A stretch of 64,000 nucleotides of DNA from Microbacterium sp. Leaf288 (GTDB taxonomy: Bacteria > Actinomycetota > Actinomycetes > Actinomycetales > Microbacteriaceae), in the NCBI RefSeq assembly GCF_001422925.1, contig NZ_LMNI01000014.1:143159-207158 (forward strand), written 5' to 3'. Positions 9,003-16,689 of the stretch are shown in pieces (position 1 is the stretch's first letter; each line of letters starts with the position of its first letter). The position numbers were made by a program, and so were the translations under genes. Below the pieces are notes generated by a model. The model was not told where the DNA came from, searched no databases, and was given only the letters and a program-made list of their open reading frames with translations.

Positions 9003-9467
9003 ATGGAACCGATGCCCTCGAGCGAGCCCACGGCCCCGGCTCCGCTCACCCGCCGCACCGACCCGGCACTCGCCGACCGGTCGTGGATGCGCTCACGGCG
9101 CGTGCAGACGTTCGGGCTCGGCGCGCTCTGCGGTGCGCTGGGGCTCTCGCTGCTGGTGGTCGTCACCACGATCCTCGGAGCATCGCAGAACCAGGCGCCG
9201 CTGGTGCCCGCCGACCCGGCGCCCGTCTCGGAGCCGCGGCCCTCGGCATCCATCCCCGCCACGCCGTCGCCGTCCTCCACGCCGACGACCGGGCCGGCGG
9301 AGGAGACGGATGCCGCCACCGAGCCGGAAGCACCCGCCGAGCAGCCGGTGGTCGCGGTCCCTGCGCCGGCGCCCGAGCCCACCCAGACCCAGCCTCCGGC
9401 CGACGAGTCCACGGACAGCCCCGGCAACAGCGACAACGCCCCGGGCCGCCAGAAGAAGCAGCCCTGA
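9003..9467 (+). CDS. single-pass membrane protein with Pro/Thr/Glu-rich extracytoplasmic tail
   Basis: 154-residue protein of unknown function, divergent from lhr. The start ATG 9003 follows GAGGA with good spacing (GTG 9000 also possible). A basic cytoplasmic N-terminus (about 38 residues ending SRRVQ) is followed by one membrane helix (about residues 38-60, GLGALCGALGLSLLVVVTTIL). The rest is a low-complexity tail rich in P, T, S, A and E, ending in the basic GRQKKQP. It resembles many actinobacterial stalk-like surface proteins with no recognisable domain. The opposite-strand frame over the same DNA is also open but has no membrane or signal logic. Confidence 0.6.
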   Translation: MEPMPSSEPTAPAPLTRRTDPALADRSWMRSRRVQTFGLGALCGALGLSLLVVVTTILGASQNQAPLVPADPAPVSEPRPSASIPATPSPSSTPTTGPAEETDAATEPEAPAEQPVVAVPAPAPEPTQTQPPADESTDSPGNSDNAPGRQKKQP

Positions 9468-9586
9468 CCGCCCCGCCGCCGGGCAGACCTGCGGTTCAGG
9501 GTCCGTATCCGAATCGTTGCGGGACGCGCGAGGGGAGGCCCGCACACTGTCGATAGAGTCGCTGCACCCCCCCCGATGGAGACGAC

Positions 9587-10597
9587 GTGCGACGACCAAT
9601 TTCCCTCGCCCTCGCTGCGCTGGTCGCCTTCGGCGCGCTCACCGCGTGCACACCGCAGGCCGAGCCCGAGGCGGCTTCGACGCCGACCCCGAAGGCACCC
9701 ACCCCCACGCCCACCCCCACTGTCGAGGCGCTGCTCGTCGGCCCTGGGGACAAGCCGCCAACGTTGTTCGGCGAGGACTGCGGCTCCGCGCTATCACCGG
9801 AGGATGTGCGCAGAGTCACCGGCGCTGAACTCTCCCTCGCAAGTTCTGACAGCGCGGGACAGGTGGGCAACGTTGGTGGACTCGCCTGCAGCTGGGAGGC
9901 AGAGGGCACCGCGGTGCGGATCGAGATCCTCCCACGCGCAGGGCTGGGCGACGCTCAGTTCCCCGTCGATCAGGCGGCCTACTACTTCGACGATTGCGTC
10001 GCGGAGTGGGTGTGCTCCGGCCGCACCGAGACGGTTGAGCTCTGGCTGAGCGCATCGTTCCAGTACTTCCCTGGGACGGATCGCGCGCAGATCGACGCGT
10101 GGACGTCGGACCTGGCCGGGGTCGTCTTCGCAAACGCTGCGGCGACAGAATCCCGCCCCTGGACACGCGATCGAACCGGTTGGTGGGGCGATCTCGACTG
10201 CGAGGCGCTGGCGGGCGTCATGTCTCGCGAGCTCGGCGCGGAGCTGACGGGCGCGAAGGGCGGATACATCGATCCCCCGCTGCCCGGGGTCCTGCTGGCA
10301 GCCGAAGCGTCGAAGTGGTCGAACTGCTACCTGCAAGACGAAACTCGAGCGCTGGAGATCTCCTCGTCTTCCGGCGGAGCGTGGGCTCTGCCGAGCAGCC
10401 CCGACGACGAGGCTTTTGAAACCGGGGTCCCCGGGATCACCGCGTGGATCGATTCGGGATTCTGGTCGACGACCGCTGCGGGGTACACGATGACCGACGG
10501 GGTCAACATGCTCTCGGCATACGTCCCGACGGATGCGCCGTGGTCTGCGGAGGACGCGGTCCGCGCGCTTGCTCGTGCTGTGGCCGACTGGCAGTGA
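9587..10597 (+). CDS. putative lipoprotein of unknown function
   Basis: 336 residues from GTG 9587, preceded by GGAG. Signal peptide with lipobox ALTAC (Cys about residue 21), then a Thr/Pro linker (TPTPKAPTPTPTPT) tethering a globular domain. The rest contains two similar-looking halves, each with a conserved-type DC..AL segment (EDCGSALSPEDVRRVTG and LDCEALAGVMSRELG) and a SC/NC strand with a following aromatic. This suggests two repeats of one small domain, as in DUF3558-like lipoproteins. That relation is inference. The gene stands alone between the anchored protein and the PspC genes. Confidence 0.75.
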   Translation: MRRPISLALAALVAFGALTACTPQAEPEAASTPTPKAPTPTPTPTVEALLVGPGDKPPTLFGEDCGSALSPEDVRRVTGAELSLASSDSAGQVGNVGGLACSWEAEGTAVRIEILPRAGLGDAQFPVDQAAYYFDDCVAEWVCSGRTETVELWLSASFQYFPGTDRAQIDAWTSDLAGVVFANAAATESRPWTRDRTGWWGDLDCEALAGVMSRELGAELTGAKGGYIDPPLPGVLLAAEASKWSNCYLQDETRALEISSSSGGAWALPSSPDDEAFETGVPGITAWIDSGFWSTTAAGYTMTDGVNMLSAYVPTDAPWSAEDAVRALARAVADWQ

Positions 10598-10612
10598 GAG
10601 GCGGACGCGAAC

Positions 10613-10795
10613 TCAGCGCTCGTCGGGCATGAGGATCCAGAACAGCAGGTACATCAGGATCGAGACGCCGAAGAACACGGTCGAGCCGATCCAGAGCACA
10701 CGCACAGGCACCACGCTGCAGCCGAAGCGGTCGGCGATGCCCTGGCAGACTCCCGCGATCATGCGCCCTTTCAGCGGGCGGACCAGGCGATGCAT
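10613..10795 (-). CDS. PspC-domain miniprotein 1
   Basis: 60-residue protein that is almost only a PspC domain. An N-terminal LVRPLKGRMIAGVCQGIADRFG motif is followed by a hydrophobic pair ending WILMPDER. PspC domains are membrane-embedded or membrane-associated partners in phage-shock/envelope-stress responses. It is a paralogue of the next gene (10835-11017): both share the RP..GR.IAGVC..IA.RFG frame and the final P.[ED]R. A CATGAT hexamer lies 6 nt before the ATG, fitting a leaderless start. Confidence 0.85.
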   Translation of the reverse strand: MHRLVRPLKGRMIAGVCQGIADRFGCSVVPVRVLWIGSTVFFGVSILMYLLFWILMPDER

Positions 10796-10834
10796 GCGTT
10801 CATCATGGCCTCACGCGCCCGACCGCACCAGGGG

Positions 10835-11017
10835 TCAGCGGTCGGAGGGGACCACGATCCACAGCAGGATGTAGATCCACAGCGACAGGCCGAAGAAGAC
10901 GACCGCGATCAGGGTGAGGATGCGCACGAGGGTGACGTTCCACCCGAAGCGGTTTGCGATGGCGGCGCAGACGCCGGCGATCCATCGGCCCTGCTGAGGT
11001 CTGACGAGTGCGTTCAT
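10835..11017 (-). CDS. PspC-domain miniprotein 2
   Basis: 60 residues, tandem paralogue of the neighbouring PspC miniprotein and of the same length. It has LVRPQQGRWIAGVCAAIANRFGWN, then two hydrophobic stretches (TLIAVVFFGLSLWIYILLWIVV) and the terminal PSDR. The CAGGAT hexamer 6 nt before the ATG suggests its own leaderless promoter, so the two copies may be expressed separately although only 39 bp apart. A role in envelope-stress signalling is family inference. Confidence 0.85.
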   Translation of the reverse strand: MNALVRPQQGRWIAGVCAAIANRFGWNVTLVRILTLIAVVFFGLSLWIYILLWIVVPSDR

Positions 11018-11080
11018 GGCTCCATCCTGCTCGCGTCGGTGAGTGCCCGCACGGGTGCGAGCCCCCGGCTTCGCGCGGGG

Positions 11081-11132
11081 CCGGGCCGCGGCATCCGTCT
11101 CCCCTTCCGGAGAGAGGGATGCCGCGACCCGG
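11081..11132 (-). terminator. hairpin terminator downstream of the ABC-F gene
   Basis: 16-bp arms with one mismatch (CCGGGCCGCGGCATCC and its partner) around a 20-nt loop, 2 bp after the ABC-F stop codon. No T-tract, as usual in actinobacteria. Confidence 0.65.
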
Positions 11133-11134
11133 CG

Positions 11135-12883
11135 TCAGCGCTCGGTCAGCGTGCCGTCGCGGTCCAGCTCGAGGACGAGGCTCACGCCGAGGCGTTCGAG
11201 GAACGCGTCGTCGTGGCTCACGATGAGCACCGCGCCGCGGTAGGCCGCGATCGCGTCGACGAGCTGGTCGACCGTGTCGAGGTCGAGGTTGTTCGTCGGC
11301 TCGTCGAACACCAGCAGCTGCGGCGGCGGGTCGGCGAGCATGAGCCGCGCGAGCGCGACCCGGAACCGCTCGCCGCCCGACAGCGTCCCCACCGGGCGTT
11401 CCACCGCAGCCCCTCGGATGAGGAACCGCGCGAGCCGGTTGCGCAGCTCCACGATCGTGACGCTCGGCGCGGACGGGGCGACGTTGTCGAGCACGGATGC
11501 CGCGTCGTCGAGCCCGTCCACACGCTGCGGCAGGTACCCGACACGGTCGGTGTGCAGCTCGGCGCGCGCCGTTTGCAGGACCGTCGGGGACCGGCCGGCG
11601 GTCGAGCCCGGATCCTCGGGCCCCTGTCCTTCGTCGTCCGTGGGTGGTCCTGCGAACGGTTCGGGGTCGGTGTCGGAGCCGACCAGCTTCTCGAGCAGAG
11701 TCGTCTTGCCGGCGCCGTTCGGGCCGATCAGCGCGACCCGCTCGGGTCCCTGGATGATCCACGAGCGCTCGCCGTCGCCGAGGGTGGCGATGCGGCGCCC
11801 GGCCGGAACACCCGGGTCGGGCAGGTCGATCTTCACGATGTCGTCGTCGCGCACGCGGCGCTCCGCGGTATCGAGGGCTTCCCGAGCGGATGCCTCGCGG
11901 TCGGCCTTCTCGCCGCGCAGCTTGCCCGCCGAGACCTGAGCCGCCCGCTTGAGGTTGCCCGCGACGATCGGCGGCACCCGCTTCTCGAGCTGCGCCTTCT
12001 GTCCCATCGCGGCTCGGCGCGAGATGGTGGTCTCGGCCTCGATGCGCTGGCGCTTCTCGCGCTTCAACGCCTGGCGGGCGGCACGCTCGGCGTCGCGCGC
12101 GGCGCCCTGCTCGGCATCCAGCCACGCGCGCCACTCGGAGTAGGGCCCGCCGAAGGTCGACAGCTCGTTCGCGTACAGCTCGGCGGTGTCGTCCATCAGG
12201 TCGAGCAGGGCCGTGTCGTGGCTCACCACGACGAGGGCACCGCGCCACGAGCGCACCATGTCGTGCAGGCGTGCCCGCGCCTCGCGGTCGAGGTTGTTGG
12301 TGGGCTCGTCGAGCAGCGCGATGGTCCCCACGCCCCCTCCACGCGGCGCTGGCGCGCCGCGCGGAGCCTCCGGGCGCGTGGGCCCAGCTCCGCCCAGCAG
12401 GCGGATGCCGGCGATCGCGGTGAGCACCGCCTCGCCGCCCGACAACTGCCCGACGCTGCGGTCGAGCATGTCGGGGACCAGACCGGCTTCGGCGAGGGCC
12501 GCGTGTGCGCGCGCCTCGATGTCCCAGTCGGAGCCGACCGCGTCGAAGTGACGCGGGTCGGCGTCGCCGGACTCGATGGCGCGCAGCGCCCGGAGCGTGT
12601 CGCCCACGCCGAGCAGGTCGGCGACGGGCCGGTCGACGTCGAGCGTCAGGCGCTGCGGAAGGTACGCAGCATCCGTCGCCCCAGCGATGTGACCGCCCGA
12701 GGGCGTGAGCTCGCCGGCGATGAGCCGCATGAGCGTGGACTTGCCGGAGCCGTTCCGGCCGACGAGACCGGTGCGGCCGGTGCCGAACGATCCGGAGACA
12801 TCCGTGAGCGCGGCGGAGCCGTCGGGCCAGGCGAACGAGACCCGGTCGAGGACGATGGCAGGGGTGAGGGTGTGAGCGGGCAT
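11135..12883 (-). CDS. ABC-F family ATPase (ribosome-associated/antibiotic-resistance type)
   Basis: Soluble protein of 582 residues with two ABC domains and no membrane segment. First Walker A GRNGSGKST near residue 42, with signature LSGGEAV and Walker B ALLDEPTNNLDRE. A charged linker follows (RAARQALKREKRQRIEAE and neighbours), then the second Walker A GPNGAGKTT, signature LSGGERFR and LLVFDEPTNNLD. The duplicated DEPTNNLD and the Arg/Lys-rich interdomain linker define ABC-F proteins, which act on the ribosome; some give resistance to macrolides, lincosamides or pleuromutilins. The ATG follows GGAGG. A 264-bp gene-free leader lies upstream (see separate entry). The exact subfamily cannot be told from sequence reading alone. 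Confidence 0.93.
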   Translation of the reverse strand: MPAHTLTPAIVLDRVSFAWPDGSAALTDVSGSFGTGRTGLVGRNGSGKSTLMRLIAGELTPSGGHIAGATDAAYLPQRLTLDVDRPVADLLGVGDTLRALRAIESGDADPRHFDAVGSDWDIEARAHAALAEAGLVPDMLDRSVGQLSGGEAVLTAIAGIRLLGGAGPTRPEAPRGAPAPRGGGVGTIALLDEPTNNLDREARARLHDMVRSWRGALVVVSHDTALLDLMDDTAELYANELSTFGGPYSEWRAWLDAEQGAARDAERAARQALKREKRQRIEAETTISRRAAMGQKAQLEKRVPPIVAGNLKRAAQVSAGKLRGEKADREASAREALDTAERRVRDDDIVKIDLPDPGVPAGRRIATLGDGERSWIIQGPERVALIGPNGAGKTTLLEKLVGSDTDPEPFAGPPTDDEGQGPEDPGSTAGRSPTVLQTARAELHTDRVGYLPQRVDGLDDAASVLDNVAPSAPSVTIVELRNRLARFLIRGAAVERPVGTLSGGERFRVALARLMLADPPPQLLVFDEPTNNLDLDTVDQLVDAIAAYRGAVLIVSHDDAFLERLGVSLVLELDRDGTLTER

Positions 12884-13147
12884 GAGGCCTCCTGTGTCAG
12901 ACGTGCGCTGACACCGAGGGGCCGCAGGACCGGCGTCCGGGCATGCCGGAGCGGGATGAGGAAGCGGCGGATCGACGGCAGCGCGAAGTGGTTCAAGCGC
13001 TGGCGCGTCGAGAGTCGACGGAGCAGCGCGATTACAGCGCGGTCGCGTCGATCAGCTTCAAGGGAGTTCCTCACGGAGGGGACAAGGCCGTCAGCCACCA
13101 TAGCCGACATCCCTGGACAGGGCCAGGGCTTCGGCTCGCAGGCTCGC
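12884..13147 (-). promoter_or_regulatory. 264-bp leader of the ABC-F gene with possible leader peptide
   Basis: The gap between the esterase stop and the ABC-F start is unusually long for this DNA. On the minus strand it contains a small reading frame at 13061-13032 (TTG start, GAGGAAC 4-5 nt upstream) coding for MKLIDATAL and a stop. Inverted repeats around GTCGACTCTCGAC follow. This is the layout of ribosome-mediated attenuators that control several resistance ABC-F genes. A longer frame also crosses the region, so the leader peptide is tentative. Confidence 0.35.
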
Positions 13148-13819
13148 TCAACCACCTGGGGTTGTCGTGAGCTCCTCGAGCTGCTTGTCGAGGAAGATGC
13201 GCACGTCGTCGAGCTCCTGCTCGGAGACGCTGTGCGTGAGGCCCGGGTACACGCGGCCGCTCAGGTCGACGCGTTCGGGCAGCCACTGCGTGGTGTGCTC
13301 GACGAGAAAGCCGGGGATGACGTCGTCGTTGGTGCCCCGGCCCCAGAACACCGGGGGCTTCCGCTCGGCGAGCTCGGCATCCTTCGCCAGCTCCCCGGGA
13401 GTCACGTAGCCCGACAGGTTCACGGCGAACGCGAACCGCTGAGGGTCGAGACGCATCGCCTGCAGCGACACCGCGCCGCCTTGCGAGAAACCGAGAAGGC
13501 CGACGGATGCTGCGCCCGCCGCGTGCGCATCGACCCAGGCGATGACGGCCTCTGCCGCGCGCGTGACGTGCGAGGGATCGCGGCCGTCGAGGCCGTCGAT
13601 CGGGTACCAGGAGCGACCGGGCGCCGGCCACGGCGGAACCAGGGGGGCAGCGAGGCTCGCGACCACGAAGGCGTCGGGAAGGTAGCCGCGCAGGGGATAG
13701 AGGTCGTGCTCGTCGGCACCGTAGCCGTGCAGGAGCAGGAGGAGGTGGCGTCCTGCGAGGGCCGACCGCTCGGTCGACCACAGCACGGCGTCGGCGTCGA
13801 GGACGAGCGCTTCCGGCAT
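13148..13819 (-). CDS. alpha/beta-hydrolase, carboxylesterase/phospholipase family
   Basis: 223-residue cytoplasmic esterase. After the oxyanion region (LLLLLHGYGADEHDLYPL) comes the nucleophile elbow GFSQGG, the Asp region GTNDDVIPG and the catalytic His in YPGLTHSVSEQEL. This is the signature set of the small carboxylesterase/YpfH family. The frame continues upstream, but the ATG at 13819 gives the natural family N-terminus and lies 6 nt after a CAGGAT hexamer. It is divergent from the Nudix-like gene with only 91 bp between them. Substrate unknown. Confidence 0.88.
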   Translation of the reverse strand: MPEALVLDADAVLWSTERSALAGRHLLLLLHGYGADEHDLYPLRGYLPDAFVVASLAAPLVPPWPAPGRSWYPIDGLDGRDPSHVTRAAEAVIAWVDAHAAGAASVGLLGFSQGGAVSLQAMRLDPQRFAFAVNLSGYVTPGELAKDAELAERKPPVFWGRGTNDDVIPGFLVEHTTQWLPERVDLSGRVYPGLTHSVSEQELDDVRIFLDKQLEELTTTPGG

Positions 13820-13910
13820 GCCCTCATCCTGACATGCGGCGCCGACACGGCCGAGGCCCGAACGGGTGCGGTCCTCGTCGCGGGTGGGTCGCGCGGGGTA
13901 TACAAGAGGC

Positions 13911-14498
13911 ATGTCCGTGCGCACTCCCGACCCCGAACCTGCGGGCGACGAGCCGTTCGGCCCGCCGGCCGGCAATGTCTCGAACCCCGCGTGGCTGAGC
14001 GACATCGAGCTCGAAGAGGCTCGTCGACGGCTGCCCATGCTCTACGTCGAGGGCGTTCCGGTGCGCACCGACGGCATGGGGCAGGTCACACAAGTCGGCA
14101 TCCTGCTGCGGGCGACCCCCATCGGGGAGATCTCGCGCACCATCGTGTCGGGTCGCGTGCGCTACGGCGAGACCGTCCGCGACGCGCTGTTCCGGCACCT
14201 CGAGAACGACCTCGGACCGATGGCCTTCCCGATGCTGCCGCCGCAGCCGACGCCCTTCACCGTCGCCGAGTACTTCCCGCTCCCGGGCGTCAGCGCCTAC
14301 CACGACGACCGGCAGCACGCGGTGTCGCTCGCGTTCGTCGTCCCCGTCACCGGCACGTGCGAGCCGCGTCAGGACGCGCTCGAGGTGACCTGGCTGACAC
14401 CGGAGGAGGCGGCATCCGATGCCCTCTCCGCCGAGATGGAGGGCGGACGCGGCACCCTCGTGCGCATGGCGCTCGCGAGCGTGGGCGCCCTGCGCTGA
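13911..14498 (+). CDS. Nudix-like protein (DUF4916 type) with degenerate Nudix box
   Basis: 195 residues from ATG 13911, with a TATACA hexamer 6 nt upstream. The segment GRVRYGETVRDALFRHLEN matches the Nudix pattern GX5EX7R, but the catalytic REUXEE core is replaced by RHLEND: the first Glu is His and the paired Glu is Asn-Asp. The rest (VTQVGILLRATPIGEI before, the QHAVSLAFVVPV strand after, ALEVTWLTPEEA near the end) fits the Nudix fold. Such proteins are annotated as the actinobacterial DUF4916 family. Hydrolase activity is therefore uncertain. The M3 peptidase follows after 62 bp. Confidence 0.75.
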   Translation: MSVRTPDPEPAGDEPFGPPAGNVSNPAWLSDIELEEARRRLPMLYVEGVPVRTDGMGQVTQVGILLRATPIGEISRTIVSGRVRYGETVRDALFRHLENDLGPMAFPMLPPQPTPFTVAEYFPLPGVSAYHDDRQHAVSLAFVVPVTGTCEPRQDALEVTWLTPEEAASDALSAEMEGGRGTLVRMALASVGALR

Positions 14499-14548
14499 CG
14501 CTCGCGCCCGCCCGGATCCCGCCCTCGCGCGGTGTCGCCGCCCGCGCA

Positions 14549-14554
14549 TAGGCT
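14549..14554 (+). promoter_or_regulatory. -10-like TAGGCT, leaderless start of the M3 peptidase
   Basis: TAGGCT followed by exactly six bases (CACAGG) and the GTG start; no good ribosome binding site. Confidence 0.5.
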
Positions 14555-14560
14555 CACAGG

Positions 14561-16474
14561 GTGACTCTCGCACCCCTGCCCTTCCCGTCCGACGCCGCCG
14601 GCTGGGCGGCCTTCGCGACCGAGCGTCCTGCCGAGCGCATCGCCCGCGTGCATGAGATCGACGCACGCCTGACCTCCGACGCGGAGCTGACGACCGCGGC
14701 ACGCCTCGACCTCTGGAACGACGCCGACATCGCCCTCGCCGAGGCGCTCAGCGAGGCCTACGTCGTGAGCGAGGCGCACCCCGACGCCGAGGTGCGCGAG
14801 ACCGCGGAGTCGCAGGTGCAGGCGGTCGAGTCGCTGTCGGCGGGGCGCCTTCTGAACCGCGATCTGTGGAACTCGTTCGCGGATGCCTCGACCGACGGTC
14901 TCGACGAAGACCAGGCGCGCCTGCTCACGCACCTGCTGCGCGACTTCCGCCGCGGTGGCGTCGAACTGGACGAAGCCGACCGCGAGCGTGCCCGGCAGCT
15001 GGCCGACCGCGACACCGAGCTGTCGCTGGCGTTCTCGCGCAACATCCGCGACGGCCGCCGCGAGATCACCGTCCCGGCCGAGGGCCTCGCCGGAATGCCG
15101 CAGGACTTCATCGACGCCCACCCTGCCGACGCGCAGGGACGCGTGACGCTGTCGACCGACTACCCCGACCTCATGCCGGTCCGCGACTACGCGCACGACC
15201 GTGCGACCCGCGTCGCGCTGGTGAGCGCCTACAACGACCTCGCGTGGCCCGAGAACGACGCGATCCTCGCCGAGCTGCTCGACGTGCGCGCCGAGCGCGC
15301 CCGCCTCCTCGGCTACCCGGACTGGGCCGACTACGAGACCGAGACCCGCATGATCGGGTCCGGGGCCGAGATCCCGGCATTCCTCTCGCGGCTCGACGAC
15401 GCATCACGGGCGGCGACCGATGCCGAGTACCCGATCCTGCTGGAACGCCTGCGCCGCGACATCCCCGCTGCCGACGTCGTGTCGATCGCCGACTTCTGGT
15501 ACCTGCTCGGGGCGATCAAGCGCGAGCAGTACGACGTCGACGCACAGCTCGTGCGGTCGTACTTCCCGTTCGAGCGCGTCGTCGCGGGTGTGCTCGACGT
15601 CACCGGACGCCTGCTCGATGTCGAGTACGTGCCCGTGGACGTGCCGGCGTGGCACAGCGACGTGCAGTCGTTCGATGTGATGCGGGGCGCCGATCGCCTC
15701 GGGCGCATCCACCTCGACCTGCATCCGCGCGAGGGCAAGTTCAGCCATGCCGCGTGCTTCCCGCTCGCGCCGGGCGTCTCCGGACGCGTGCTTGCGGAGG
15801 CGGCGCTGCTGTGCAACTTCTCACGCGGACTGCTCGAGCACGACGAGGTCGTGACGTTCTTCCACGAGTTCGGGCATCTCGTGCACGACATCCTGGGCGG
15901 CCGGCAGCGCTTCGCCCGCTTCAGCGGTGTCGCGACCGAGTGGGACTTCGTCGAGGCACCGAGCCAGCTCCTCGAGGAGTGGGCGTGGGACGCCGAGGTC
16001 CTGGCCTCGTTCAGCGCGAACGCCGACGGCGAGCCGATCCCGGCCGATCTCGTCGAGCGCATGCGCACCGCCGACGCCTTCGGCCGCGCGCTCGAGGTGC
16101 GCCGCCAGCTGGGGCACGCCAATGTGTCGTACCACCTGCACGTCGACCGGCCCGCCGACCTGCAGGCCGAGACGGAGCGGCTGTACGCGGCATCCAGTCC
16201 CGTCCAGCCGCTGAGCGGACTCCATTCGTACGCCGGCTTCGGGCACCTCACGGGGTACGGCGCCTGCTACTACACGTACCAGTGGAGCCTGGTGATCGCG
16301 CGCGACCTGCTGAGCGGCTTCGGCGCGGGACTGATGGACCCGGAAGCCGCACGTCGCTACCGCACGGAGGTGCTGGAACGGGGCGGATCGCGGGACGCGC
16401 GAGACCTCGTCGAAGCGTTCCTGGGGCGCCCGTCGTCGTTCGACGCGTACCGCGAGTGGCTCGCCGGCGAGTGA
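14561..16474 (+). CDS. M3-family zinc metallopeptidase (peptidyl-dipeptidase/oligopeptidase)
   Basis: 637-residue cytoplasmic peptidase, full length for Dcp/oligopeptidase A-like M3 enzymes. The zinc motif HEFGH is at residues 435-439 (VVTFFHEFGHLVH), followed by the family's third-ligand region (FVEAPSQLLEEWAWD). The C-terminus has the Y-rich GLHSYAGFGHLTGYGACYYTYQWS substrate-binding segment. No signal peptide is seen. The family cleaves short peptides of about 5-15 residues, so it would process peptides imported by systems such as the one at 49-54 kb. The start is GTG 14561, supported by a -10 hexamer at leaderless distance. Confidence 0.93.
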   Translation: MTLAPLPFPSDAAGWAAFATERPAERIARVHEIDARLTSDAELTTAARLDLWNDADIALAEALSEAYVVSEAHPDAEVRETAESQVQAVESLSAGRLLNRDLWNSFADASTDGLDEDQARLLTHLLRDFRRGGVELDEADRERARQLADRDTELSLAFSRNIRDGRREITVPAEGLAGMPQDFIDAHPADAQGRVTLSTDYPDLMPVRDYAHDRATRVALVSAYNDLAWPENDAILAELLDVRAERARLLGYPDWADYETETRMIGSGAEIPAFLSRLDDASRAATDAEYPILLERLRRDIPAADVVSIADFWYLLGAIKREQYDVDAQLVRSYFPFERVVAGVLDVTGRLLDVEYVPVDVPAWHSDVQSFDVMRGADRLGRIHLDLHPREGKFSHAACFPLAPGVSGRVLAEAALLCNFSRGLLEHDEVVTFFHEFGHLVHDILGGRQRFARFSGVATEWDFVEAPSQLLEEWAWDAEVLASFSANADGEPIPADLVERMRTADAFGRALEVRRQLGHANVSYHLHVDRPADLQAETERLYAASSPVQPLSGLHSYAGFGHLTGYGACYYTYQWSLVIARDLLSGFGAGLMDPEAARRYRTEVLERGGSRDARDLVEAFLGRPSSFDAYREWLAGE

Positions 16475-16689
16475 CGTTTCTCGCGCACAGCGCGGCGTTG
16501 TAGGGTTCACCTACCCCCGAAGCGCAGTCACCCGCGACACACCCCCCGGTGTCGTCGAGGACGGTGCGGCCACCGCTGCCCGCGCGCGCGGCGATCCGTT
16601 CGCCGGCGCGTCGAGCCCGGTACCGCACGCCTCCGCCGCGAGCACTCGCCGAAGCTGCACCAACCTCGCCACAGAAAGCGGAGATACCG

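Noticed and set aside
8891..9547. Minus-strand 218-codon frame opposite the anchored Pro/Thr-rich protein
   Set aside because: Gly/Ser/Val-rich with no signal or membrane helix. The plus-strand reading has a membrane helix and a ribosome binding site.
12646..13155. Minus-strand frame running through the ABC-F leader into the ABC-F gene in another phase
   Set aside because: It overlaps the 5' end of the ABC-F gene in the wrong phase and has no domain. The leader part is treated as regulatory.
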